Below, in pieces: positions 1-10,500 of a DNA stretch of 64,000 nucleotides; the first letter of the stretch is position 1, and each line of letters starts with the position of its first letter. The translations under genes and the position numbers were made by a program. The notes beneath the pieces are model-generated. The model was not told the DNA's origin. It saw only the letters and a list, made by a program, of their open reading frames with translations, and ran no database searches. This stretch comes from Haematobia irritans (taxonomy: Eukaryota; Arthropoda; Insecta; Diptera; Muscidae), in the NCBI RefSeq assembly GCF_050003625.1, contig NC_134397.1, positions 65,012,669-65,076,668 on the forward strand, read 5' to 3'.

Positions 1-935
1 TTATATGTTTGGAATACAAATTTTTAAACACAATATTTTTGAGTGCAAGCATATAATGTTCATAAACTAGCATAACATGTTTGGGACATATATGTTAATA
101 TGTTAGAACATATTATGTTTGGGGCATAAAATGTTTGTAAATATAATATGCTTGGATGCAAACATATATTAATTTAGAAATAGCCTATAAACATATATGT
201 GTTTAGTAGCTTGGAGCGCTATTTAACAGGGAGCGATATTGAATTAAGTTGGTGGTTGTTGCTTGTTATTACAAAATTAACATTTTATTTTTCCTTGGGC
301 AATTGATCTGCTACTTCTTTGATCCTTACAAACTATGTGGTCCGCTGTTCGAATCCCCGTCCGGCAAAAGGTAAAATTAAAATAAAAAAAAATCATAAAA
401 TTGAATAATTTCTTCTACAATGTTTGTATCACAGAAAAAAGTGCTAAGAACTAAAAAATCTCGTGGAAGTGAGAAAGATGTGGGGGAATATACAATTAGG
501 CAGAAACAAAATTTTGAGCATTCAGGTCGAAAACCTATGTTGTTAGCACCTATATTACCTGTTTATTTTCATAATTCATTATGATTGTAAATATATAAAT
601 AAATAAATAAAATTTTGAGCACAATATTGTTTGGGAGAATTTTTTTTAAGCATATAATATTTTTGGGTGCAAAATGCTTCCAAACATATTATATGTTCAC
701 ATAATAACATATTGTTTTTTGGAAGACAACATTATTGAATTTGGATGCAAAAATACAAAATGTTTGGAACTTAGACTACCCAAACATATATTGTTTAGAC
801 CAATATGCTTTCAAACATATTATATATTGGAAGAGATCAAACATATAAATGTTTGGGCAATACCCAAAAATGTATATGCTTGAAGCAAAATATGTTTGGG
901 AGTATATGTTACAGAAGCGATTTTTTGTGAGCGTG
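1..935. repeat. AT-rich interspersed repeat with recurring CAAACATAT/ATGTTTGG motifs
   Basis: The stretch repeats short blocks such as ATATGTTTGG and AAACATAT in both orientations, so it can fold on itself. Its right edge (about 895-935, with AAGCGATTTTTTGTGAG) reappears in reverse complement at about 11565-11612. Related blocks follow the mariner at 12884-13010 and occur again at 58835-58945, so this is a dispersed family. A tRNA-like module sits inside (318-545). No protein is supported: the short ORF at 674-883 only translates the repeats. Element class is unknown, and the left end is outside the window. Confidence 0.5.
318..545 (+). repeat. tRNA-derived SINE-like module, type 1
   Basis: A B-box-like GTTCGAATCC lies at 347-356, preceded by an anticodon-arm-like segment. 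It is followed by GGCAAAAGGTAAAATTAAA and a shared tail (AAGAACTAAAAAATC, TCGTGGAAGTGAG). The same head and tail occur in reverse at about 13025-13205. A shared tRNA-like head plus shared unrelated tail is the SINE pattern; it is not a functional tRNA gene because the acceptor stem is not formed. Confidence 0.5.
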
Positions 936-2092
936 TAGTTATAACAAATTTTTAATTTACAAAAACTGCACTTCGATGTTTTAGAAAAAGTGGAATAATC
1001 AAAAGTGAAATTTCCCTAAAGAAAAGTTATATGTATAGAAGTAATGGGAATTTTTTGACGAGAAGTTAAATAATCCAAAAGGCGATTTTCCTAAAAAAAA
1101 ACACGTTTTTGTGTATAGCTCTGTTTATATTTTTTTATTTGTTATTTATTTCTTATTATTTATTATTATTATTTATTTCTTCCACTCTTTATATCTTAAT
1201 AAATAATTATTTTGATCTCCCGGTGAATTTGCCTACATAATAAAATATATTCATGCTTTTGCAGTTTGTGAAAACTGTGAAGCACATATTTGTGATTTGC
1301 AAAATTTGATTTTTATATGGTTTAGATATGCTCTAGTAAGCTTGCATTTGTTTTTCGCATTGCATTATATTTAAGCCAACTATGCTTAACGTTAGTTGGA
1401 ATAGGGTCTCATTGATTGGCATGATAAGAGGGATTGACAATTATTAAGCTAAGAGTGATGAATAATATTTACATTCAATATAGATATGGCCAATTTATTT
1501 GTATAAAAATAAAGAAGTAACAACAGGGGCAATTTGCCAAGGCGGAAATATATTTCTTTTTTTGTTGAAGACCTTGCACATTTTTATAAAATTTTTACTT
1601 TCTATTTGATTTGAATCAATTTTGCACCCATAAGTAGATCCTTATTTTTTTACAATTTTTTCTTGCACAAATAAAATATATTTTTTATGGTCTCAATGAC
1701 CATAAAAAATATATATTTTTAAATGCCATCACTCAAATTGTGACACCATTTTTCATTGAAATTTATAGACTCCTTTATCACATACAAATATCGTGTTAAT
1801 GGTACTACTAGATATTAACAGAATACTCTGTGTGATTTTTTTCAACAAATGATTCATCAGTTTTATTAGTTTAGTCCATATGGAAAAAATCAATTTTGGG
1901 GAAAAAATGAATGAGAGTGAGTGGCAGCATTGCATAAATCCGGCATACCAAAGTGGTATGCATATATTTATCATTAGCAAAAAAAAACTTTGTATAAATC
2001 TCATCGTCAGTTTTAATTTCATTCATTGTGCTATTTGGTAAACGTAGATTTATTTTTGAGAATAAATACAGTTCAAATATGGAAATATGACC
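936..2092. other. Unassigned AT-rich intergenic or intronic sequence
   Basis: I see no supported gene, RNA or complete mobile element here. The ORF at 1753-2022 on the - strand lacks any family resemblance and biased codon use. The region may be intron of the cadherin gene that begins left of the window. Confidence 0.4.
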
Positions 2093-2215
2093 TTATATAT
2101 ACCCTCCACCATAGGATTGAGGGTATATTAACTTTGTCATTCCGTTTGTAACACATCGAAATATCGATCTAACACCCCATAAAGTATATATTCAGGGTCG
2201 CGGTGAAATTCGGAG

Positions 2216-2740
2216 TAGAGGTGTGCACGTGACACGAAATTGTCGTGACTCACGAAAAATTGTCGTGGGTCACGCTGATGGTAACGGCGTGAGTGTGAAT
2301 GAGCGTGAGTCACGAAAATAATATCTTCGTGAGTGTGCGTGAGTAACGAATTTCGGAAAAACACGCCCACGAAAATAATCCCGCTTACGAACACAAAATG
2401 CTTACGAGTTCAATTCATAATTTTATGTTAGTGAAATCCTAAGTGTTAAACGTTTTATAACGCTCTCGATTTTAATCATAGTCATATTTTCAGTCAGGTT
2501 ATATAGGTAAATTACTCATAAAACAATTCGTGTGTCACGAGGTTTCTCGTGAGTTACAATATTTTTCGTGAGCCATGACATTTAAATAATTTTCGTGCGT
2601 GAGTATGCGTAAGTACAAATTTTCTTCCCGTGAGCGTGAGTCCTACCAAAAAATATCGTGCGTGAGTGTACGTGAATAAGATTTCTCCATCGTGAGTGTG
2701 CGTGAGCGTGAGTAAAATATTAATCACGTGCACACCTCTA
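2216..2740. mobile_element. hAT-like non-autonomous element rich in CGTGAG repeats (copy A)
   Basis: Terminal inverted repeats TAGAGGTGTGCACGTGA / TCACGTGCACACCTCTA bound 525 bp of degenerate CGTGAGTGTG and GAGTCACG repeats in opposite orientation in the two halves. The flanks (ATTCGGAG left, ATTCTGAA right) fit an 8 bp target duplication with later changes; the uninterrupted Helentron sequence there reads ATTCTGAG. Copy B at 29544-31582 has a perfect 8 bp duplication. No transposase is present. Confidence 0.7.
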
Positions 2741-2815
2741 ATTCTGAATCGATCTAAGCATGTCCGTCCGTCTGTTGAAATGTCGCTAACTTCCGAACGA
2801 AACAAGCTATCGACT

Positions 2816-4470
2816 TGAAACTTGGCACAAGTAGTTGTTATTTAAATATGTAGGTCGGATGGTATTGCAAATGGGCCATATCGGACCACTTTTTCGTATA
2901 GCCCCCCATTTAAAACCGCTCAGATTTGGCTTGCAGAGCCTCTTGGAGGAGCAAAATTCATCCGGTAGAAAGTTGGTACATGGTGTTTGTATATGATATC
3001 TAACAACCATGCGAAAATTGGTCAATATCGGTCCATAATTATATATAGCCCCCATACAAACCGATCCCCAGATTTGGATTGTGAAGAAGCAAATTTCATC
3101 CGATCCGGTTGAAATTTGGTACGTGGTGTTAGTATATGATAGGGAGCCACCGTGGTGCAATGGTTAGCATGCCCGGCTTGCATACACAAGGTCGTGGTTC
3201 GATTCCTGCTTCGATCGAACACAAAAAAGTTTTTCAGCGGTGGATTATCCCACCTCAGTAATGCTGGTGACATTTCTGAGGGTTTCAAAGCTTCTCTAAG
3301 TGGTTTCACTGCAATGTGGAACGCCGTTCGGACTCGGCTGTAAAAAGGAGGTCTCTTGTCATTGAGCATGGAATCGGGCAGCACTCAGTGATAAGAGAGA
3401 AGTTCACCAATGTGGTATCACAATGGACTGAATAGTCTAAGTGAGCCTGATACGTCGGTCTCTAATAACCATGCAAAAATTGGTCCACATCGGTCCATAA
3501 TTATATATAGCCCCCATATAAACCGATCCCCAGATTTGACCTACGGAGCCTCATGGATGAGCAAAATTCACCCGATTCGGTTGAAATTTGGTACGTTGTG
3601 TTAGTAAAAGGTTTCTAACAACCATGCAGGAATTGGTCCATATCGATCCATAATTATATGTAGACCCCATATAAACCGATCACCAGATTTGACCACCGGA
3701 GCCCCTTGGAAAAGCAAAAGTCACCCGATCCGGTTGAAATTTGGTACATGGTGTTAGTATATGGTCTTTAATAACCATGCAAAAATTGGTCCACATCGGT
3801 CCATAATTATATATAGCCCCCATATAAACCGATCCCCCGATTTGGCTTAAGGAGACTCTAAGATTTGACCTACGGAATCTCATGGATAAGCAAAATTCAC
3901 CCGATTCTGTTGAAATTTGGTACGTGGTGTTAGTATATGGTCTTTCATAACCATGCAAAAATTGGTCAACATCGGTCTATAATTATATATAGCCCCATAT
4001 AAACCGATCCCCGATTTGGCTTGCGGAGCCTCTAAGAGAAGCAAATTTCATCCAATCCCATTGAAATTTGGTACGTGGTGTTAGTATATGGTCTCTAACA
4101 ACCATGCAGGAATTGGTCCATATCGGTCCATAATTATATATAGTCCCCATATAAACCGATCCCCAGATTTGGCTTACGGAGCCTCTAAGAGAAGCCAAAT
4201 TCACCCGATCCGGTTGAAATTTGGTACATGGTGTTTGTATATGGTCTCTTACAACCATACAAAATTGGTCCATACCGGTCTTAATTATATATAGCCTCCA
4301 TATAAACCGATCGCCAGATTTGACCTCCGGAGCTCTTGGAGGAGCAAATTTCATCCGATCCGGTTGAAATTTGGTACGTGGCGAAATTGGGTACATTGCG
4401 CTAGTATATGGCCGCTAACAACCATGCCAAAATTGGTCCGTATCGGTCTATAGTTATATATAGCCGATCC
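2816..4470 (+). repeat. Tandem array of about 150-170 bp units inside the Helentron
   Basis: Each unit contains TATATAGCCCCCATATAAAC, CGATCCCCAGATTTG, a variable GGAGCCTCT segment, TTGAAATTTGGTACGTGGTG and AACCATGCAAAAATTGGTCC. Units are diverged and interrupted by a SINE at 3142-3453. Related arrays occur in reverse at 14575-15450 and 17940-18850 and forward at 33540-33790. ORFs across the array on both strands merely translate the repeat. Confidence 0.8.
3142..3453 (+). repeat. tRNA-derived SINE, type 2 (copy S1)
   Basis: It begins GGGAGCCACCGTGGTGCAAT, with an A-box-like TGGTGCAATGGTTAGCATG and B-box-like GGTTCGATTCC, followed by a tail common to all copies (GGATTATCCCACCTCAGTAA, TGTGGAACGCCGTTCGGACT, AGCACTCAGTGATAAGAGAG, GGACTGAATAGTCTAAGTGA). 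It stops just after GAGCCTGATAC, so the CCTAACCTAAC tail seen in other copies is missing. It lies within the tandem array of the Helentron. Confidence 0.8.
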
Positions 4471-4487
4471 CTAAAAATAATTTACCA

Positions 4488-6712
4488 AAATTTTATTACT
4501 ACAGAAAATTTTGTTAAAATTTTATTACTACAGAAAATTTTGTCAAAATTTTATTTCTATAGAAAATTTTGTCAAAATTTTATTATTATACAAAATTTTG
4601 TCAAAATTTTATTTCCATAGAAAATTTTGTCAAAATTTTATTACTATAGAAAATATTGTCAAAATTTTATTTCTATAGAAAATTTTGTCAAAATTTTGTT
4701 TCTATAGAAAATTTTGTCAAAATTTTATTTCTATAGAAAATTTTGTCAAAATTTTATTTCTATAGAAAATTTTGTCAAAATTTTATTACTATACAAAATT
4801 TTGTCAAAATTTTATTTCCATAGAAAATTTTGTCAAAATTTTATTACTATAGAAAATTTTGTCAAGATTTTATTTCTATAGAAAATTTTGTCAAAATGTT
4901 ATTTCTATAGAAAATTTTGTCAAGATTTCTATAGAAAATTTTGTCAAAATTTTATTTCTAAGAAAATTTTGTCAAAATTTTATTAATATACAAAATTTTG
5001 TCAAGATTTTATTTCTATAGAAAATTTTGTCAAAATTTTATTACTATACAAAATTTTGTCAAAATTTTATTTCTATAGAAAATTTTGTAAAAATTTTATT
5101 ACTATACAAAATTTTGTCAAAATTTTATTACTATACAAAATTTTGTCAAAATTTTATTTCTATAGAAAATTTTGTCAAAATTTTATTTCTATAGAAAATT
5201 CTGTCAAAATTTTATTACTTACAAAATTTTGTCAAAATTTTATTTCCATAGAAAATTTTGTCAAAATTTTATTTCTATAGAACATTTTGTCAAAATTTTA
5301 TTTCTATAGAACATTTTGTCAAAATTTTATTATTATACAAAATTTTGTCAAAATTTTCTTTCCATAGAAAATTTTGTCAAAATTTTATTTCTATAGAACA
5401 TTTTGTCAAAATTTTATTTCTATGGAAAATGTTGTCAAAATTTTATTACTATACAAAATTTTGTCAAAATTTTTTTACTATAGAAAATTTTGTCAAAAAT
5501 TTATTACTATAGAAAATCTTGTCAAAATTTTATTTCTATAGAACATTTTGTCAAAATTTTATTTCCATAGAAAATTTTGTCAAAATTTTCTTTCCATAGA
5601 AAATTTTGTCAAAATTTTATTACTATAGAAAATGTTGTCAAAATTTTATTACTATACAAAATTTTGTCAAAATTTTATTTCTATAGAAAATTTTGTCAAA
5701 ATTTTATTACTATACAAAATTTTGTCAAAATTTTATTACTATACAAAATTTTGTCAAAATTTTATTTCCATAGAAAATTTTGTCAAAATTTTTTTACTAT
5801 AGAAAATTTTGTCAAAATTTTGTTTCTATAGAAAATTTTGTCAAAAATTTATTTCTATAGAAAATGTCAAAATTTTATTTCTACAGAAAATTTTGTCAAA
5901 ATTTTATTCCTATAGAAAATTTTGTCAAAATGTTATTTCTATAGAAAATTTTGTCAAGATTTTATTTCTATAGAAAATTTTGTCAACATTTTATTTCTAT
6001 AGAAAATTTTGTCAAAATTTTATTTCCATAGAAATTTTGTCAAAATTTTATTACTATAGAAAATATTGTCAAAATTTTATTTCTATGGAAAATTTTGTCA
6101 AAATTTTATTACTATACAAAATATTGTCAAAATTTTATTACTATACAAAATTTTGTCAAAATTTTGTTTCTATGGAAAATTTTGTCAAAATTTTATTACT
6201 ATACAAAATTTTGTCAAAATTTTATTACTATAGAAAATTTTGTCAAAAATTTATTACTATACAAAATTTTGTCAAAATTTTATTTCCATAGAAAATTTTG
6301 TCAAAATTTTATTTCTATAGAAAATTTTGTCAAGATTTTATTTCTATAGAAAATTTTGTCAACATTTTATTTCTATAGAAAATTTTGTCAAAATTTTATT
6401 TCTATAGAAAATATTGTCAAGATTTTATTTCTATAGAAAATGTTGTCAAAATTTTATTTCTATAGAAAATTTTATCAAAATTTTATTACTATACAAAATT
6501 TTGTCAAAATTTTATTACTATACAAAATTTTGTCAAAATTTTATTTCTATAGAAAATGTTGTCAAAATTTTATTACTATACAAAATTTTGTCAAAATTTT
6601 ATTACTAACAAAATTTTGTCAAGATTTTATTTCTATACAAAATTTTGTCAAGATTTTATTTCTATAGAAAATTTTGTCAAAATTTTATTTTTATAGAAAA
6701 TTTTGTCAAACT
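4488..6712 (+). repeat. 29 bp minisatellite array
   Basis: The unit (29 bp) combines TTTTATTTCTATAGAAAATT with TTGTCAAAA and is partly palindromic around CTATAG. About 75 units run head to tail, with frequent variants TTACTATACAAAA and TTTCCATAGAAAA. Because 29 is not a multiple of 3 and the unit lacks stops in several frames, long ORFs appear in all three forward frames; they are not genes. It forms the distal part of the Helentron-like element. The same unit occurs at 17829-17935, 22490-23125, 33825-33970, 53495-54245 and, diverged, 59090-62060. Confidence 0.95.
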
Positions 6713-6873
6713 GAATTATAAACGTATTTAATCGGTCTTTTTTTGTTTAATGTATACCCCGTATGGACTAACTTTCAATTGAGAAGACGGTGTTAAGAAG
6801 TTTTAAGATACCTTGCCATCGGCAAGTGTTACAGCAACCCAAGTAAGCCGTATATACTTGTTGATTATGAAAT

Positions 6874-7278
6874 ATACACAAACACATAAGCAAAAAAATT
6901 ACAAAGATAGGATTTGTTACAACTTATGTTAAAGAAAAGAACTAAAATATTAAAATATTTTTCTTGCTTTTTCATGTTGCTTCATCTTCCAGTATTACTA
7001 TATGCTTGGAAATAATGACTTGTCATGCATATAGTACATGTCCACTAATAAGAGTTGTCCAATTTTCAAATAGATTGCCTGAAAAGAGGAAGTTCAATGT
7101 AAAGAATATTTTTGTAGTTGTGTCGCCCGTATTGTAAATTAATATATTGGGGGACTTCACAAAGCAACAACTTTGTGGGTGATGGACTTATTTCCCACAA
7201 ACTTGTTATTGTTCCTATAAACACTTTAACTTTGCTCTATTTCAATAAAAATTTTGTATTCGTTTACTTTCATTGCAG
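6874..7278. other. Intron sequence upstream of the first visible cadherin exon
   Basis: This AT-rich stretch has no recognisable repeats. It ends in a splice acceptor, TTTCATTGCAG, at 7268-7278. The intron extends left through the preceding transposons. Confidence 0.5.
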
Positions 7279-7580
7279 CTATTGAAAGTGCTATACTGGA
7301 TTCTCGATGCTACCTAGAAGGTGGTGGATCCGCAGAAAGTTTTCTGGCCAGTGAAGATCTGGACATTGGCAGTATAATTGGAAAATTACGAATAAATGGT
7401 AATCCAGATCTGGAAGATGGTGATATCAATTTAAGTTTAAGAGAAAAAGATGCTCCTGTGGAGATAGTGCCAGGCACCAAAGAATTGGCTTTAGCTGTAG
7501 AATTGGATAAAGAAGGAAAGAATGGACCCTCTTCCATATATGTTAATGTGATTTGTATACGACGCCATTCCACAGATCCG
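7279..7580 (+). CDS. Cadherin exon: most of EC1
   Basis: Acceptor CATTGCAG lies just before 7279, and the exon starts with the last two bases of a codon. The donor GTAAGT follows CCG at a codon boundary (phase 0). It encodes about 100 residues including the CYLEGGG segment, an INLSLRE strand, KELALAVELDKE and IYVNVICIRR. The next exon supplies the EC1 calcium linker in the same frame, which fixes this exon to the gene despite the 16.9 kb intron. Confidence 0.88.
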
Positions 7581-10500
7581 GTAAGTTCATTGACCATTGC
7601 CTAATACCATAAGGTGTTATTTTAACAAAAAAAAAAACAAATAACCGCAAGTCAGGTAAAGTTTTGTGTAACATACTGCTCCACATTGCCCAATTGTATA
7701 CTTCAAACTTTTATTAAAACCCATTTCAAAAGTCGTAACTATTCCAGCCAGTTATATGGAATTAAATTTGGAGTTGAATGAAACACGCCTTTATTTAATT
7801 TTAACTTTATTTACAAATAATACAAAAACAGAAAATAATACCTAAAAATAAAAAGAACCAGAAAATGGTCTTAAATGCTATGGGAGTTGCAACATTTGAA
7901 ACCACACACCTACCCTTCACACTTCCAGACACTTTAACAATTTTTCCTTGGGAAAATATTAGGTTAGGAGTATGTTGTTATTCCGCTAGAGAAATAATGT
8001 TAGGCACTTATTCACCGACGTCGTTGATGGTTTACAGGCAACACCATAAATTAGTCTCTCCTTGCTTCCGGTAATTTTTGGGTTTTGAGGCTAAACAAAT
8101 TCTCCGCCATCACTTACACACTGACATCGTGAAGCACGCATTCTGTTTGAATTTCACCAACGTAGATTAGGCCCTGTGCCATAGGTGGCTTTCATTATGA
8201 GATATGAAATGTTAGCACCTACCAGGAAATATACACTCGGAGCAAAAATGGGATAAAGTATTGGGAATAAGTAAGAAAGAAGTGAACCGTAGACGAGAGA
8301 TTTAGTAGAGAGATGCACACAAAAAAATTTTTTCTGATTCGAACAGGAAATTAATTGATCCAATTAATTTTTTAAGTGAAATGTCTTCAATCACGAAAAT
8401 TATAGTACCAATCAAAGTTTTAATTGGAAATTAAAAAATACTTGATTAAAAAATTAATTGATTTCATTAGCAAATTTCAATTAATTATACCCTTCACCAC
8501 TACTGTGGTACAGGGTATAATAAGTTTGTGCATTTATATTTAACGCCAAGAAGGAAAAGTCTGAAACCCATCGTTTAGTATACCGATCGTCTTAGAATAA
8601 AATTCTGAGTCGACTTAGCGATGTCCGTCTGTCTGTTCATGTATTTTTGTGCGCAAAGTATAGGTCGCAGTTTAAGTCCGATCGTCCTCAAATTTGGCAT
8701 ATGGTCGTTTTTTGGAACAAAGACAAACGCTATTGATTTTGGACAATATCGGGTCAGTTTATCAACCGATGTACTTCGAACTCCGTACATCCGAATATTT
8801 TATGAGTCTCGAAAAACTTGCAAAATATCAGCCAAATCGGTTCAGATTTAGATATAGCTCCCATATATATCTTTCGTCCGATTTAGACTCATATGGCAAC
8901 AGAGGCCAAAGTAGAAAGTAGTAGAGAGTAGAATTGACATTCTACCAATGCTTGGTAAATTTGATTGAAATCGGTTCAGATTTAGATATAGCTCCCATTT
9001 ATATCTCTTTCATCCGATTTGCACTTATATGGCCTCAAAAGCCAGAGTTTTGCCCTGACTTGCTTCAAATGTTGCACGAGAGGTACCTTTGATGGTGTCG
9101 TTATATGTGCCGAATTTGGTTAAAATAGGTTCAGATTTAGATATAGCTCCCATATATATCTTTCGTCCGATTTGGGCTTATATGGCCTCAAAAGCCAGAG
9201 TTTTGCCGTGATTTACTTCAAAATTTACTCATGGAGTACGTTTAATAGTATCGGTAAGTGTGCCAAATTTGGTTGAAATAGGTTCAGATTTAGATATAGC
9301 TCTCATATATATATTTCGTCCGATTTACACTCATATGACCACGGGGGCCAAAGTTATACTCCCATTTACGTGAAATTTTGCAGAGATTGCAGAATTATTA
9401 TTCTAACTATGAATGTCAAATTTAGTCAAAATCGGTTCAGATTATATATAGCTTCCATATATATGTACGCCAGAGTTGGGGAAATATGGTAGACTGTTTT
9501 ATATTTTAGACCCATTTTCAATGGGATTTTCCTCCAATTGACTGGATAGTTTCCACAGAGAGTATATTTAATATGATATTTAAGCGTGTCAAGTTTGATC
9601 TAATTTGGTTCAGATTTAGATAAAGCCTCCATATATTCGTTTATACAAATATGGCCAAAATTCCCACACTTTACACAAAATTCTGTGATAAGGCTCCAAG
9701 TCGCCCGACTTGACCGAATAATATATCACAACCCACACTTGACCACATATCTTGGCGAGATCCAACCATTATCCTTGTAAAATCGCCACTGACGCCACAT
9801 TATAAATATTACTAAAATTGTCCTATGTTTCGAATACATATGTATAGCCTGATAAATCATAAATGCTCTTTTGTACAATTGCATTAAAATTTCTCTTTCA
9901 TATTTCGCATATTTTTATACCCTAAACCATATACCTGACCACATAGTGGTCAGGGTATAATAAGTTTGATCGACAAAAAAAATGTGCCTACCACAAAATA
10001 TATACCGATCGATCTAGCGCTTGGTGTCCGTCCGTCCGTCTGTCCATGTATTTGTTGTTCACAGGATTCCGGTCGCAATTATTAACCGATTTTGATGAAA
10101 TTTGGAAGAAATCGGATCAAATTTAGATATAACTCCCATATATATGTATCGCCCGATTTCGACAAATGGGTTCACGTTGCGCTTTTTTTCAAACGGATCG
10201 TTACCAAATTTGGCAAAAGGTAATCTTTTTCATCGCCCTTCAAGTCTGCAAAATTTCATCGAAATCGGTTCAGATTTAGATATAGCTCCCATATATATGT
10301 ATCACCCGATTTTGCCAAATTTGGCCGTAAAACCCTTATTTATCAACCGATAGTTGGCTAAATATAAACTTATATACCTCTAACTGTATGTGCGCAATTT
10401 CATCGAAATCGGTTCAGATTTAGATATAGCTCCCATATATATGTATCGCCCGATTTGCTCAAATTTGGCCGTAAAACCCTTATTTATAAACCGATCGTAC

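Larger units (their letters stand above)
2093..6873 (+). mobile_element. DINE-1/Helentron-like element with two internal tandem arrays
   Basis: It opens with a TATACCCTCCACCATAGG...GAGGGTATA inverted-repeat head, then TTTGTAACACATCGAAATAT, then a GTCY tract (GTCCGTCCGTCTG, about 2762). It ends with AAGTAAGCCGTATATACTTG at about 6852-6871. The same head and a hairpin-plus-CTTGTT tail bound the copies at 14395-15712 and 17322-20308. This architecture (subterminal inverted repeats, GTCY microsatellite, internal minisatellite, 3' hairpin) is that of DINE-1/mini-me Helentrons. It is non-autonomous: no Rep/helicase is seen. A hAT-like element (2216-2740) and a SINE (3142-3453) are inserted in it. 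Confidence 0.65.

Noticed and set aside
3142..3215. tRNA gene
   Set aside because: A and B boxes are present, but the cloverleaf acceptor stem is not formed and the segment recurs with a constant SINE tail.
3022..4396. ORFs of 92-137 residues with TKFQPDRMKFA repeats
   Set aside because: They translate the 150-170 bp Helentron tandem units; the same peptides occur in several other Helentron copies with random breaks.
5056..6667. Series of 64-103 residue repetitive ORFs
   Set aside because: They translate the 29 bp repeat in several frames with the same 29-residue peptide period; no start context or codon bias.
4488..6712. CRISPR-like array
   Set aside because: Direct 29 bp repeats without spacers in a eukaryotic genome; it is a minisatellite.
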